The notes beneath the pieces were generated by a model, which saw only the letters and a program-made list of their open reading frames with translations, did no database searches and was not told the DNA's origin. The position numbers and the translations under genes were made by a program. Shown in pieces: positions 1 to 5,050 of a DNA stretch of 6,211 nucleotides. The stretch covers positions 1-6,211 of the forward strand of contig DBLC01000054.1 of NCBI GenBank assembly GCA_002297935.1. Direction: 5' to 3'. Source of the stretch: Dialister sp. UBA734. GTDB taxonomy: Bacteria; Bacillota; Negativicutes; Veillonellales; Dialisteraceae. Every line of letters begins with the position of its first letter. Within the stretch, counting starts at the first letter, position 1.

Positions 1-35
1 GTTCTGAAGGTTCTCACGGTCCTCAAATGAGATGA
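1..35 (+). repeat. Intergenic repeat, GTTCT family, copy 1
   Basis: This block matches 224-258 at 31 of 35 positions with no gap. Both begin GTTCTG and end TCCTCAAATGAGATGA. The first part runs in 9-base steps (GTTCTGAAG, GTTCTCACG, GTCCTCAAA). Its reverse complement resembles 55-103 and 5604-5655. It starts at the window edge, so it may extend further left. No coding frame is seen here. Confidence 0.7.
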
Positions 36-54
36 TAACGCTAGCGTGTATAGG

Positions 55-103
55 CTCATTCGAGAAACTTAAGAACCCTTAGAACCTTAAGAACCCTTTA
101 ACT
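55..103 (-). repeat. Intergenic repeat, GTTCT family, inverted copy with 9-bp tandem tail
   Basis: Bases 55-77 are an imperfect inverted copy of the unit at 9-31 and 232-254: CTCATTCGAGAAAC, then a run ending AAGAACC. From 68 the sequence continues as 9-base units CTTAAGAAC, CCTTAGAAC, CTTAAGAAC, CCTTTAACT. Together with copy 1 it could form a stem with an intervening loop of about 22 bases. In the rest of 104-223 I see no gene or clear structure. Confidence 0.6.
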
Positions 104-223
104 TCCAGCGAAATCATATCTACTAACGCAAATCCTTAACTTAACAACATTGGGGATTAGGGGGCTGGAGGCAAAAAGCTGTTAAGTGAAGAGAAATAGG
201 CGATGATTTCTGTTATGGAAAAG

Positions 224-258
224 GTTCTGCAGGTTCTTATGTTCCTCAAATGAGATGA
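224..258 (+). repeat. Intergenic repeat, GTTCT family, copy 2
   Basis: This is the direct copy of 1-35, with four mismatches. It lies about 110 bases upstream of the -10 element of larA. From 259 to about 366 I see only AT-rich sequence without a gene. Confidence 0.7.
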
Positions 259-366
259 GAGATGATTGTGTCCATTGGCATCTTTTGCCGATGTTATTCT
301 TCTAAAAAACTCATGCATACATTTAGACTTTATGATTTCTTGCTATTCGTAAAAGTAAGAACCATT

Positions 367-375
367 TGCTATAAT
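367..375 (+). promoter_or_regulatory. Probable larA promoter, extended -10
   Basis: TGCTATAAT is a perfect -10 hexamer (370-375) with the extended TGn motif. A poor -35 candidate, TTCGTA, lies at 346-351 with an 18-base spacer. An extended -10 can compensate for a weak -35. The inferred leader to the larA ATG is about 110 nt and contains the 7-bp tandem repeat. Confidence 0.5.
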
Positions 376-425
376 ACACATAGAAGATATTATATTTGTT
401 AATTGACGTATTGGCGACTTTCCCC

Positions 426-468
426 AGTCACGAGTCACGAGTCACGAGTCACCAGTCTACCAGTCACC
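426..468 (+). repeat. 7-bp tandem repeat, AGTCACG/C, in the larA leader
   Basis: Three exact AGTCACG units at 426-446 are followed by AGTCACC (447-453), an 8-base AGTCTACC (454-461) and AGTCACC (462-468). The array ends 23 bases before the larA ATG and just upstream of its ribosome binding site, so it should lie in the mRNA leader. Arrays of this kind change copy number easily. It has no spacers, so it is not a CRISPR array. Confidence 0.85.
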
Positions 469-491
469 AATCATAGAAAAGAGGAAATTCC

Positions 492-1736
492 ATGAACTAT
501 CAGATTAAATATTTCAAAGACTACGTACCATTTCAGATTGAAGAAACCCATCCAGTGCAAGAATTGCTGTCTAAGCATTGTCCGGCGGTAGAATCGGAAG
601 AGGCGGAAGTGAAGCGGGCTTTGGCGCATCCCATTGATTCACAAAAACTTTCTGACATTGTCAAACCAGGAGAAAAAATCGTCATCATCACCAGTGATGT
701 GACCCGGCCGGTTCCTTCTTGGGTGATTGTTTCTTGTTTGCTGGAAGAATTGGAAAAAGCCCATATTTCTATGAAAGACGTAACCATTGTCTTTGGCCTT
801 GGTTCTCATCGCCCGATGACCGAAGAGGAACATCGCCGGTTGGTGGGGGATGCAGTATACGAAAAAGTCACTTGCATCGACAGCAATCCTGATGACTGTA
901 TCCATATGGGAACTTGCCAAAATGGCACGTCGGTAGATATTTTCCGCACCGTGGCGGAAGCGGATCGACGGATTCTGGTGGGCAATGTGGAATATCATTA
1001 TTTTGCCGGCTACAGCGGCGGTATGAAAGCCATCATGCCCGGCGTGGCTTCTCGGGAATCCATTCAGTCCAATCACAAAAATATGATTCGCCCTGGTTCC
1101 TATGCAGGAAATTTGGAAGGCAATCCGGTCCGTGACGACATCGAAGAAGTAGCGAAATACTGCCCGGTGGATTTCATTGTCAATGTTGTTCTGGATGACC
1201 ATAAGCAGATTGCCTATGCCGCTGCGGGGCATCCCGTTGCTGCCCATCGCAAAGCATGCCATTTCTTGGATGAAATTTATAAAATCCAAATCGAGAAACC
1301 AGCCGATGTGGTGATCGTATCCACCGGCGGCTATCCGAAAGATATCAACCTTTACCAGGCACAGAAATCCATCGACAATGCCAAACACGCCGTCCGAGAA
1401 AGGGGCATCATGGTGGTGGCCGCTTCCTGCAAAGAAGGCTATGGCAGCGATACCTTTGGTCGTTGGATACAGAATTATGACACACCGGAAGAACGTATCC
1501 AAGCCATTCATGAACACTTTGAATTGGGCGGTCATAAATCTGCTGCACTGGGATTGGTACAGCAGAAATGTACCATCTACTTGGTAACCGACATGGACGA
1601 CGCACTGGTAGAAAAGGCAAATATGGTTCCTTTCCACGACCTACAAACCGCCATTGACGCCGCTTTTGCCAAGATGGGGAAGGACGCATCGGCCTATATC
1701 ATTCCGATCGGCGGCTCCACACTTCCGATGTTATAA
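492..1736 (+). CDS. larA: LarA-family nickel-pincer lactate racemase (DUF2088)
   Basis: This 414-aa cytoplasmic enzyme of the LarA family interconverts the enantiomers of lactate, or of a related 2-hydroxyacid, using a nickel-pincer nucleotide cofactor. The family signatures are all visible: SDVTRPVP with D69 and R72, GSHRPMT with H106, EYHYFAGYSGGMKAIMPG with H169 and K179, NHKNM with H195, and GYPKDINLYQAQKS with Y288, Q289 and K292. They keep the order and spacing of the Lactobacillus plantarum LarA residues. K179 corresponds to the lysine that binds the pincer cofactor covalently. The length is normal for the family (about 420 aa). The start follows a purine-rich site (AGAGGAA) at suitable spacing. 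The gene stands alone: larB, larC and larE, needed to make the cofactor, are not in the window, so they must lie elsewhere if the enzyme works. Family members act on several hydroxyacids, so lactate itself is inferred. Confidence 0.9.
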   Translation: MNYQIKYFKDYVPFQIEETHPVQELLSKHCPAVESEEAEVKRALAHPIDSQKLSDIVKPGEKIVIITSDVTRPVPSWVIVSCLLEELEKAHISMKDVTIVFGLGSHRPMTEEEHRRLVGDAVYEKVTCIDSNPDDCIHMGTCQNGTSVDIFRTVAEADRRILVGNVEYHYFAGYSGGMKAIMPGVASRESIQSNHKNMIRPGSYAGNLEGNPVRDDIEEVAKYCPVDFIVNVVLDDHKQIAYAAAGHPVAAHRKACHFLDEIYKIQIEKPADVVIVSTGGYPKDINLYQAQKSIDNAKHAVRERGIMVVAASCKEGYGSDTFGRWIQNYDTPEERIQAIHEHFELGGHKSAALGLVQQKCTIYLVTDMDDALVEKANMVPFHDLQTAIDAAFAKMGKDASAYIIPIGGSTLPML

Positions 1737-1739
1737 GAG

Positions 1740-1805
1740 CAATGAGGAATTAGGAATGAGGAATGAGGAATGGTGGTGGCGGCGCATCAAATTATATAGC
1801 GCCGC
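1740..1805 (+). repeat. Heptad array plus GC hairpin element, copy 1
   Basis: Starting 4 bases after the larA stop codon, 7-base units of the GAATGAG type run from 1740 to about 1774. They are followed by GGTGGCGGCGC and the hairpin GCGGCGC (1779-1785), 13-base loop, GCGCCGC (1799-1805). The same arrangement recurs at 4979-5042 and 6011-6073, and inverted at 1837-1903. The sequence after the stem is AT-rich but lacks a clean T-run, so it is at best a weak terminator for larA. Confidence 0.8.
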
Positions 1806-1836
1806 ACAATTTTATATTTTATAAAAATGGGGTATT

Positions 1837-1903
1837 GGGGCGCTATATGAATTGTGCGCCCCTTCCATCACTACGCACTACGCACTCCTCACTACGCACT
1901 ATT
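1837..1903 (-). repeat. Heptad array plus GC hairpin element, copy 2 (inverted)
   Basis: Read on the minus strand this is the same design: heptads of the GTGCGTA type (plus-strand CACTACG, five units at 1869-1903), then GGGGCGC, 12-base loop, GCGCCCC (1837-1843 and 1856-1862). Relative to the other copies the second stem base pair is exchanged from C-G to G-C on both sides, so pairing is kept. It faces copy 1, leaving 31 bases between the two hairpins. Confidence 0.75.
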
Positions 1904-1907
1904 CAAA

Positions 1908-1942
1908 AAGCGGTATGAAACACTATGTGCTTCATACCGCTT
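1908..1942 (-). terminator. Perfect 12-bp hairpin, terminator-like on the minus strand
   Basis: AAGCGGTATGAA (1908-1919) and TTCATACCGCTT (1931-1942) pair perfectly around an 11-base loop. On the minus strand the stem is followed by three further T residues, giving a run of five. It could be a last stop for transcription leaving the tRNA operon or entering from that side. No gene that needs it is adjacent. Confidence 0.5.
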
Positions 1943-1947
1943 ACATC

Positions 1948-2015
1948 ACAAATAAAAAAGGCACCACGGAGACCAGTCACGTGATGTCTTTTTTCATTGG
2001 TGGACGACAACAGGA
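1948..2015 (-). repeat. 68-bp direct repeat, copy A (terminator plus tRNA 3' end)
   Basis: This matches 2121-2188 at 65 of 68 positions without gaps. It contains the same imperfect hairpin (1954-1968 with 1980-1994, T-runs on both sides) and the same encoded CCA and acceptor-arm sequence as the tRNA-Val gene. The shared part stops within the T-arm. Confidence 0.9.
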
Positions 2016-2026
2016 GATGAACTGGT
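1998..2026 (-). pseudogene. tRNA-Val 3'-end remnant
   Basis: On the minus strand this reads as the 3' end of a tRNA: a T-arm-like segment (ACCAG, 8-base loop, CTGTT), acceptor strand GTCGTCC, discriminator A and CCA. The T-loop is one base too long, one T-stem pair is broken, and no matching 5' acceptor strand, D-arm or anticodon arm lies upstream. It differs from the intact tRNA-Val acceptor strand by two bases. It is therefore a fragment, left by duplication or by integration and excision at the tRNA end. Confidence 0.65.
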
Positions 2027-2101
2027 TCCGTAGCGAACATCATTTGAAGGACCGAAGGGACGCGCAAATGATAGTGAGTCACGGATGCAGTTCGACCAGT
2101 T
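2020..2101. repeat. Imperfect palindromic element between the two 68-bp repeats
   Basis: Three blocks pair in order: AACTGGT (2020-2026) with ACCAGTT (2095-2101), TCCGT (2027-2031) with ACGGA (2081-2085), and ATCATTTG (2039-2046) with CAAATGAT (2065-2072). The loop is 18 bases and the right arm carries about 9 extra bases. It has no plausible protein-coding content. It could be a structured repeat or a small RNA; I cannot assign it. Confidence 0.6.
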
Positions 2102-2120
2102 GACGTAAAAAGGAATAAAT

Positions 2121-2188
2121 ACAAATAAAAAAGGCACCACGGAGACCAGTCACGTGATGTCTTTTTTTATTGGTGGGCGATAACAGGA
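2121..2188 (-). repeat. 68-bp direct repeat, copy B (tRNA-Val 3' end plus terminator)
   Basis: This is the copy attached to the intact tRNA-Val gene. It covers the last 18 bases of the tRNA with CCA and the terminator below. The three differences from copy A are a C/T after the T-run, an A/G and a C/T in the acceptor arm. Confidence 0.9.
2127..2168 (-). terminator. Terminator of the tRNA operon
   Basis: On the minus strand a 15-bp imperfect stem (2153-2167 with 2127-2141, 11-base loop) ends in six T residues immediately after the tRNA-Val 3' end. Only one pair is not Watson-Crick or wobble. The flanking A-run makes it look bidirectional. Confidence 0.85.
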
Positions 2189-2246
2189 TCGAACTGCTGA
2201 CATTCTGCTTGTAAGGCAGACGCTCTCCCAGCTGAGCTAATCGCCC
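2171..2246 (-). tRNA. tRNA-Val (anticodon TAC)
   Basis: It folds as a complete cloverleaf: acceptor GGGCGAT/ATCGCCC, D-arm GCTC/GAGC, anticodon stem TCTGC/GCAGA with loop CTTACAA, T-arm with TTCGATC, discriminator A and encoded CCA (2171-2173). It is the last gene of the five-tRNA operon and the terminator follows directly. Its 3' end is duplicated at 1998-2015. Confidence 0.96.
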
Positions 2247-2250
2247 AAAT

Positions 2251-2325
2251 TGGTGACCTGTGGGGGATTCGAACCCCCGAACCCGCCGTGAAAGGGCGGT
2301 GTCTTAACCACTTGACGAACAGGCC
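2251..2325 (-). tRNA. tRNA-Glu (anticodon TTC)
   Basis: Acceptor GGCCTGT/ACAGGTC has one G-T wobble. The anticodon stem is CCGCC/GGCGG with loop CTTTCAC. The T-arm GGGGG-TTCGAAT-CCCCC is perfect, and CCA is encoded at 2251-2253. Only 4 bases separate it from tRNA-Val. Confidence 0.96.
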
Positions 2326-2327
2326 AT

Positions 2328-2403
2328 TGGCTCCTGAAGTAGGGTTCGAACCTACGACATCGTGATTAACAGTCACGCGCTCTACCGGCTGAGCTATTCA
2401 GGA
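2328..2403 (-). tRNA. tRNA-Asn (anticodon GTT)
   Basis: Acceptor TCCTGAA/TTCAGGA, D-arm GCTC/GAGC, anticodon stem CGTGA/TCACG with loop CTGTTAA, T-arm GTAGG-TTCGAAC-CCTAC, discriminator G and encoded CCA. It is the middle gene of the operon, 2 bases before tRNA-Glu. Confidence 0.96.
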
Positions 2404-2407
2404 ATAA

Positions 2408-2481
2408 TGGAGCGGGTGAAGGGAATCGAACCCTCGTAACCAGCTTGGAAGGCTGGCGCTCTACCATTGAGCTACACCCGC
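2408..2481 (-). tRNA. tRNA-Gly (anticodon TCC)
   Basis: Acceptor GCGGGTG/CACCCGC, D-arm GCTC/GAGC, anticodon stem CCAGC/GCTGG with loop CTTCCAA, T-loop TTCGATT, discriminator T and encoded CCA. One outer T-stem pair is a G-T wobble. It is second in the operon. Confidence 0.96.
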
Positions 2482-2485
2482 ATAT

Positions 2486-2562
2486 TGGTCGGAGCAGCAG
2501 GATTTGAACCTGCGACCCCTTGGTCCCGAACCAAGTGCGCTACCAAACTGCGCTATGCCCCG
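2486..2562 (-). tRNA. tRNA-Pro (anticodon CGG)
   Basis: Acceptor CGGGGCA/TGCTCCG, D-arm GCGC/GCGC, anticodon stem CTTGG/CCAAG with loop TTCGGGA, T-arm GCAGG-TTCAAAT-CCTGC, discriminator A and encoded CCA. It is the first gene transcribed, and its 5' end lies 12 bases from the -10 hexamer. The CGG anticodon should read mainly CCG, so other proline isoacceptors must be encoded elsewhere. Confidence 0.95.
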
Positions 2563-2574
2563 ACAACGTAGATG

Positions 2575-2603
2575 ATTATATCATCCAGTTTCTTTTCTGT
2601 CAA
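2575..2603 (-). promoter_or_regulatory. Consensus sigma-70 promoter of the tRNA operon
   Basis: On the minus strand TTGACA (2598-2603) and TATAAT (2575-2580) are separated by exactly 17 bases, a perfect match to the housekeeping consensus. Initiation would fall a few bases before tRNA-Pro. A strong promoter fits a stable-RNA operon. Confidence 0.92.
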
Positions 2604-2675
2604 CAAGATTTTTGAAATTTTATTTCATTTTTCTCTCTTGTCTGAAAAGAATCTGCTACCGTATGTCTACGTTTG

Positions 2676-2684
2676 TGGTAAGAT
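2676..2684 (+). promoter_or_regulatory. Possible extended -10 promoter of the 444-aa gene
   Basis: TGGTAAGAT matches the extended -10 pattern (TGn plus TAAGAT). No good -35 is visible 16-18 bases upstream. It lies between the divergent tRNA promoter and the ribosome binding site of the gene at 2713. Confidence 0.35.
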
Positions 2685-2712
2685 AATAACATATATAGCG
2701 GAGGCATGCAAG

Positions 2713-4047
2713 ATGAAATATACAGAAACGGAATTGTTGGAACAACTGGACAAGGACATGGCCCATCCGGATCAGTTGTATCAGAAACCCTATTGCCAAG
2801 AGGAAAGCGTCACCGTCGATACGAAACGGTCGGTGCAGGAAGTGGCAGCGGAGTATTTGCTCGCTCATTTGCCGGATTTGAAACGGACGGAGACCAATTG
2901 GGGAATGGTCCATACGTCCATGGGGCCCATGAAGCAAGACTCTCGGTGGCTTCTGGTCCTGCAGGAGCAGAAAGAATTTTTCCACGGCGTCTTTTTGAAT
3001 GGGGCGGTGCGGCTCACCAATGGATTGACCCAAGAAATAGGGCATTTCGATTTCATGACCATGGATTTTTCGGGAAATCGGATTTCTCTTTTTGAACTCA
3101 TTTCCAGTCCTTTGAAAGAAACGGTGCTGGGGCGGATTCTTCGGTTATGGAGTGTCAAAGAGTCACTGCAAAAAGATTTGATTCAAAAGGTGCTGCAAAT
3201 TGAAAAGGACATCCAGCTGCAAGCCATTGCTTTGGTGACAGGAGCGTCCAATGATCGCTATGGGTTGCAAAAGAAAAACGAAGAGCCCATCTGCTTCAAA
3301 CAACTGGCGGCGTCTCTTGGGGTATCTACGTTATATTTATTTCATGGAACCTATGCGGAACCGGTCAGTCTGGGCTTACGAAGTGCGGGACAAATGACCA
3401 AGGCGGAGCTTCTTTTGCAATTGGAAACAGACAGTAAGCATCCCACATCGCTGTACCAAAAAGACTATGTCAATCGTTTCGGTGTCACCGCCGATACGAG
3501 AGAACCTTATAGCCAGGTCATCAGTGATTGGCTTTTGGCCCATAGAGATATATGGATGGGCGTTCCCCACGGTCTGTATCGGTTGGAAGAAGGCAAGCGG
3601 GTGGAACTTTTGACAAAGAACACCCTGTTTCAACAGATGCGCCGACAAAAAGTGCTGCCACCCTTTGGGGCCGTGTTGTCACGGGATATGACATTTTTAG
3701 GAAATAGGGGGCAGCAGTTGGGACGGTCAGTGCTGCTGCTTTATGACAGCCAAGTGGGAAAACGGGCTTATTCTTTGGTGCGCATGGTAGAAATCGCTGA
3801 TTCTTCCGATTCGCTGCTCCGGGCAGTGCTGCGGTCTTTCTCCCGGTTGGTCACCGTAGACCAGGCGAAATTGATGGAAGAATTGCATTTACCAGAAGAA
3901 ACGACCTTGGAATCTCGCATTCTGGTAGAAGCAGGCAGTCGGCAGGACGATTGGTTCCAGCGGGATTTAGGCTATGTCCATGGCCTTATGCGTGCCATGG
4001 GCGTGGGCCTCATGACCTTGAAAGAAGGCTATGAGGCGATGTATTAA
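2713..4047 (+). CDS. Hypothetical protein with an internal duplication
   Basis: I do not recognise this 444-aa protein. I start it at 2713 because GGAGG (2700-2704) lies 8 bases upstream; an in-frame ATG at 2572 would put 47 residues across the tRNA promoter region and has no ribosome binding site. Residues 7-52 and 232-277 align without gaps at 22 of 46 identities, sharing ELL.QL, HP, LYQK.Y, VT.DT and a closing LLAH, so the protein looks like two diverged copies of one N-terminal module, each followed by a different mixed region. I see no signal peptide, membrane segment or known catalytic motif, and expect a soluble cytoplasmic protein. Its neighbours are the divergent tRNA operon and, after a 238-base repeat-rich gap, an unrelated coiled-coil gene. 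They give no hint of function. Confidence 0.85.
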   Translation: MKYTETELLEQLDKDMAHPDQLYQKPYCQEESVTVDTKRSVQEVAAEYLLAHLPDLKRTETNWGMVHTSMGPMKQDSRWLLVLQEQKEFFHGVFLNGAVRLTNGLTQEIGHFDFMTMDFSGNRISLFELISSPLKETVLGRILRLWSVKESLQKDLIQKVLQIEKDIQLQAIALVTGASNDRYGLQKKNEEPICFKQLAASLGVSTLYLFHGTYAEPVSLGLRSAGQMTKAELLLQLETDSKHPTSLYQKDYVNRFGVTADTREPYSQVISDWLLAHRDIWMGVPHGLYRLEEGKRVELLTKNTLFQQMRRQKVLPPFGAVLSRDMTFLGNRGQQLGRSVLLLYDSQVGKRAYSLVRMVEIADSSDSLLRAVLRSFSRLVTVDQAKLMEELHLPEETTLESRILVEAGSRQDDWFQRDLGYVHGLMRAMGVGLMTLKEGYEAMY

Positions 4048-4064
4048 TTGGTGACTAGTGACTA

Positions 4065-4158
4065 GGAATTGGAAATTGTTGTTAGTTGTTGGTTGTTAGT
4101 TGTTTGGTTCCAACAACAAACAACTAACAACCAGCAACTAGCAACAATCTTTAATTCC
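4065..4158. repeat. Long hairpin built from 7-bp repeats
   Basis: Arms 4076-4106 and 4117-4147 (31 bases each) pair throughout, with two G-U wobbles in RNA, around a 10-base loop. Outside them GGAATT (4065-4070) and AATTCC (4153-4158) pair again after a weak 4-base internal loop. The left arm is made of heptads TTGTTGT, TAGTTGT, TGGTTGT, TAGTTGT, and the right arm is their mirror. It starts 18 bases after the stop of the 444-aa gene. The stem is AT-rich with no T-run, so it is not a classic terminator, though it may still protect the mRNA 3' end. Confidence 0.85.
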
Positions 4159-4235
4159 AGTTGGTTCTAGTTGAAATTTAAATTAACGAGAAGCTACTAT
4201 TTACAAAATGACTAGCCACCTATGATGATTTTATA

Positions 4236-4241
4236 TATAAT
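4236..4241 (+). promoter_or_regulatory. Possible -10 hexamer for the coiled-coil gene
   Basis: TATAAT is a perfect -10 match 45 bases before the ATG, within an AT-rich stretch. No convincing -35 is found at 16-18 bases, so the call is weak. Confidence 0.35.
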
Positions 4242-4285
4242 AAGAAAATACTAATTCATATACTACAGCATAAGGAGACGGATCC

Positions 4286-4978
4286 ATGGGATTTTTTGAT
4301 AAGAAACATGAAAATGATAGCCCGATGGGAAATTTGAGAGCCCACATCGGGACTTATATGTATTTTGTAAAAGTTGGTAAATCTAAATTTAAAAACAAAG
4401 GCCGAATTGGTGAAATTTTTGCGGATATGGACAATACCCAGTTCCTGTTTCAGCAGGCCACATCGGGTACTATGTATGATTTCAAAAAGAAATTGGACTA
4501 TGCCCTGTGGGATGCGGCTCTTCATAAATACACCGAAGATATGGATGAACTGAAGAAGGAACTCTTAAAAGCGGTGGATGCAGAAAAGATGCATGCCCAG
4601 GAAGAAAAGGAAAAAGAGGAAGAAAAGAAGGAAAAAGAAGAAGCTCTTCAGGAAGAAGAAAGCGGCGATTGGCGTGAAAATCTGAAAGGACAAATGAAGA
4701 GAGCGGAAGAGAAAGAAAAAGAACGGGAAGAAAAACGGAAGCAGGAAAAAGAAGAAAAAGCCCAGCAGTTGGCCCATGAGACAGAAGAAATGACTGAAGC
4801 GGATTGCCGAGAACTGTGGCGTATCATGCAAGGGTTGGAACGAGAATTTAGAGAAATGAAAGACATTGCCGACGACTGGTTCGTGGTTAATGGAAAGAAA
4901 AACGGCTGCATGGGGGCATTGGTAGCGATCACTTTGCTGCCCGTTGGCCTCGTATATGGATTGTGGCAGATCTTTTGA
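4286..4978 (+). CDS. Hypothetical Lys/Glu-rich coiled-coil protein, C-terminal membrane anchor
   Basis: This 230-aa protein is not one I recognise. AAGGAG lies about 8 bases before the ATG and supports the start. Three parts are visible. Residues 1-85 are mixed and possibly globular (it includes IGTYMYFVKVGKSKF and several aromatic residues). Residues 86-195 are extremely rich in Glu, Lys and Arg with few hydrophobics and should form a long helix or coiled coil. Residues 209-228 are hydrophobic, start after a Lys-Lys-Asn-Gly-Cys-Met turn and reach almost to the C-terminus. There is no signal peptide, so a tail-anchored topology with the bulk in the cytoplasm is likely. The repetitive AAGAAA-type codons could be prone to slippage. 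The gene appears monocistronic and is followed at once by a heptad-hairpin element. Confidence 0.85.
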   Translation: MGFFDKKHENDSPMGNLRAHIGTYMYFVKVGKSKFKNKGRIGEIFADMDNTQFLFQQATSGTMYDFKKKLDYALWDAALHKYTEDMDELKKELLKAVDAEKMHAQEEKEKEEEKKEKEEALQEEESGDWRENLKGQMKRAEEKEKEREEKRKQEKEEKAQQLAHETEEMTEADCRELWRIMQGLEREFREMKDIADDWFVVNGKKNGCMGALVAITLLPVGLVYGLWQIF

Positions 4979-5050
4979 GTGCGTAATGCGAAGTGCGTAG
5001 TGCGTAATGAAGGTGGCGGCGCAAACAATTTGGAAGCGCCGCTATTTTTA
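4979..5050 (+). repeat. Heptad array plus GC hairpin element, copy 3, terminator-like
   Basis: It starts directly after the stop codon of the coiled-coil gene. Heptads GTGCGTA, ATGCGAA, GTGCGTA, GTGCGTA (4979-5006) lead into GGTGGCGGCGC. The hairpin is GCGGCGC (5016-5022), 13-base loop, GCGCCGC (5036-5042), followed by TATTTTTATTTG. This copy has the T-rich tail expected of an intrinsic terminator. Confidence 0.8.

Noticed and set aside
426..468. CRISPR array
   Set aside because: The units are 7 bases long with no spacers; this is a simple tandem repeat.
639..1637. A 332-codon open frame on the minus strand, antisense to larA
   Set aside because: larA is a clear full-length family member on the plus strand; the antisense protein is rich in His, Phe and Ile in a pattern typical of a reversed coding frame and has no plausible start signal.
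2016..2110. T-box leader or other known riboswitch
   Set aside because: The loop only faintly resembles a T-box sequence, no specifier stem is seen, and no coding gene follows.
1852..2124. Open frames on both strands over the repeat-rich region before the tRNA genes
   Set aside because: They run through heptads, terminator hairpins and the tRNA remnant, with no ribosome binding site or protein-like composition.
2572..2712. Upstream ATG at 2572 as start of the 444-aa gene
   Set aside because: It lies in the tRNA promoter region, has no ribosome binding site, and the added 47 residues precede the point where the internal duplication begins; the ATG at 2713 has a well-spaced GGAGG.
2706..3095. 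Overlapping plus-strand frame within the 444-aa gene
   Set aside because: It is a Gly/Ala/Arg-rich shadow of the main frame without its own start signal.
4565..4831. Minus-strand frame rich in Phe opposite the coiled-coil gene
   Set aside because: Poly-Phe/Leu is simply the complement of the AAG/GAA codons of the coiled coil.
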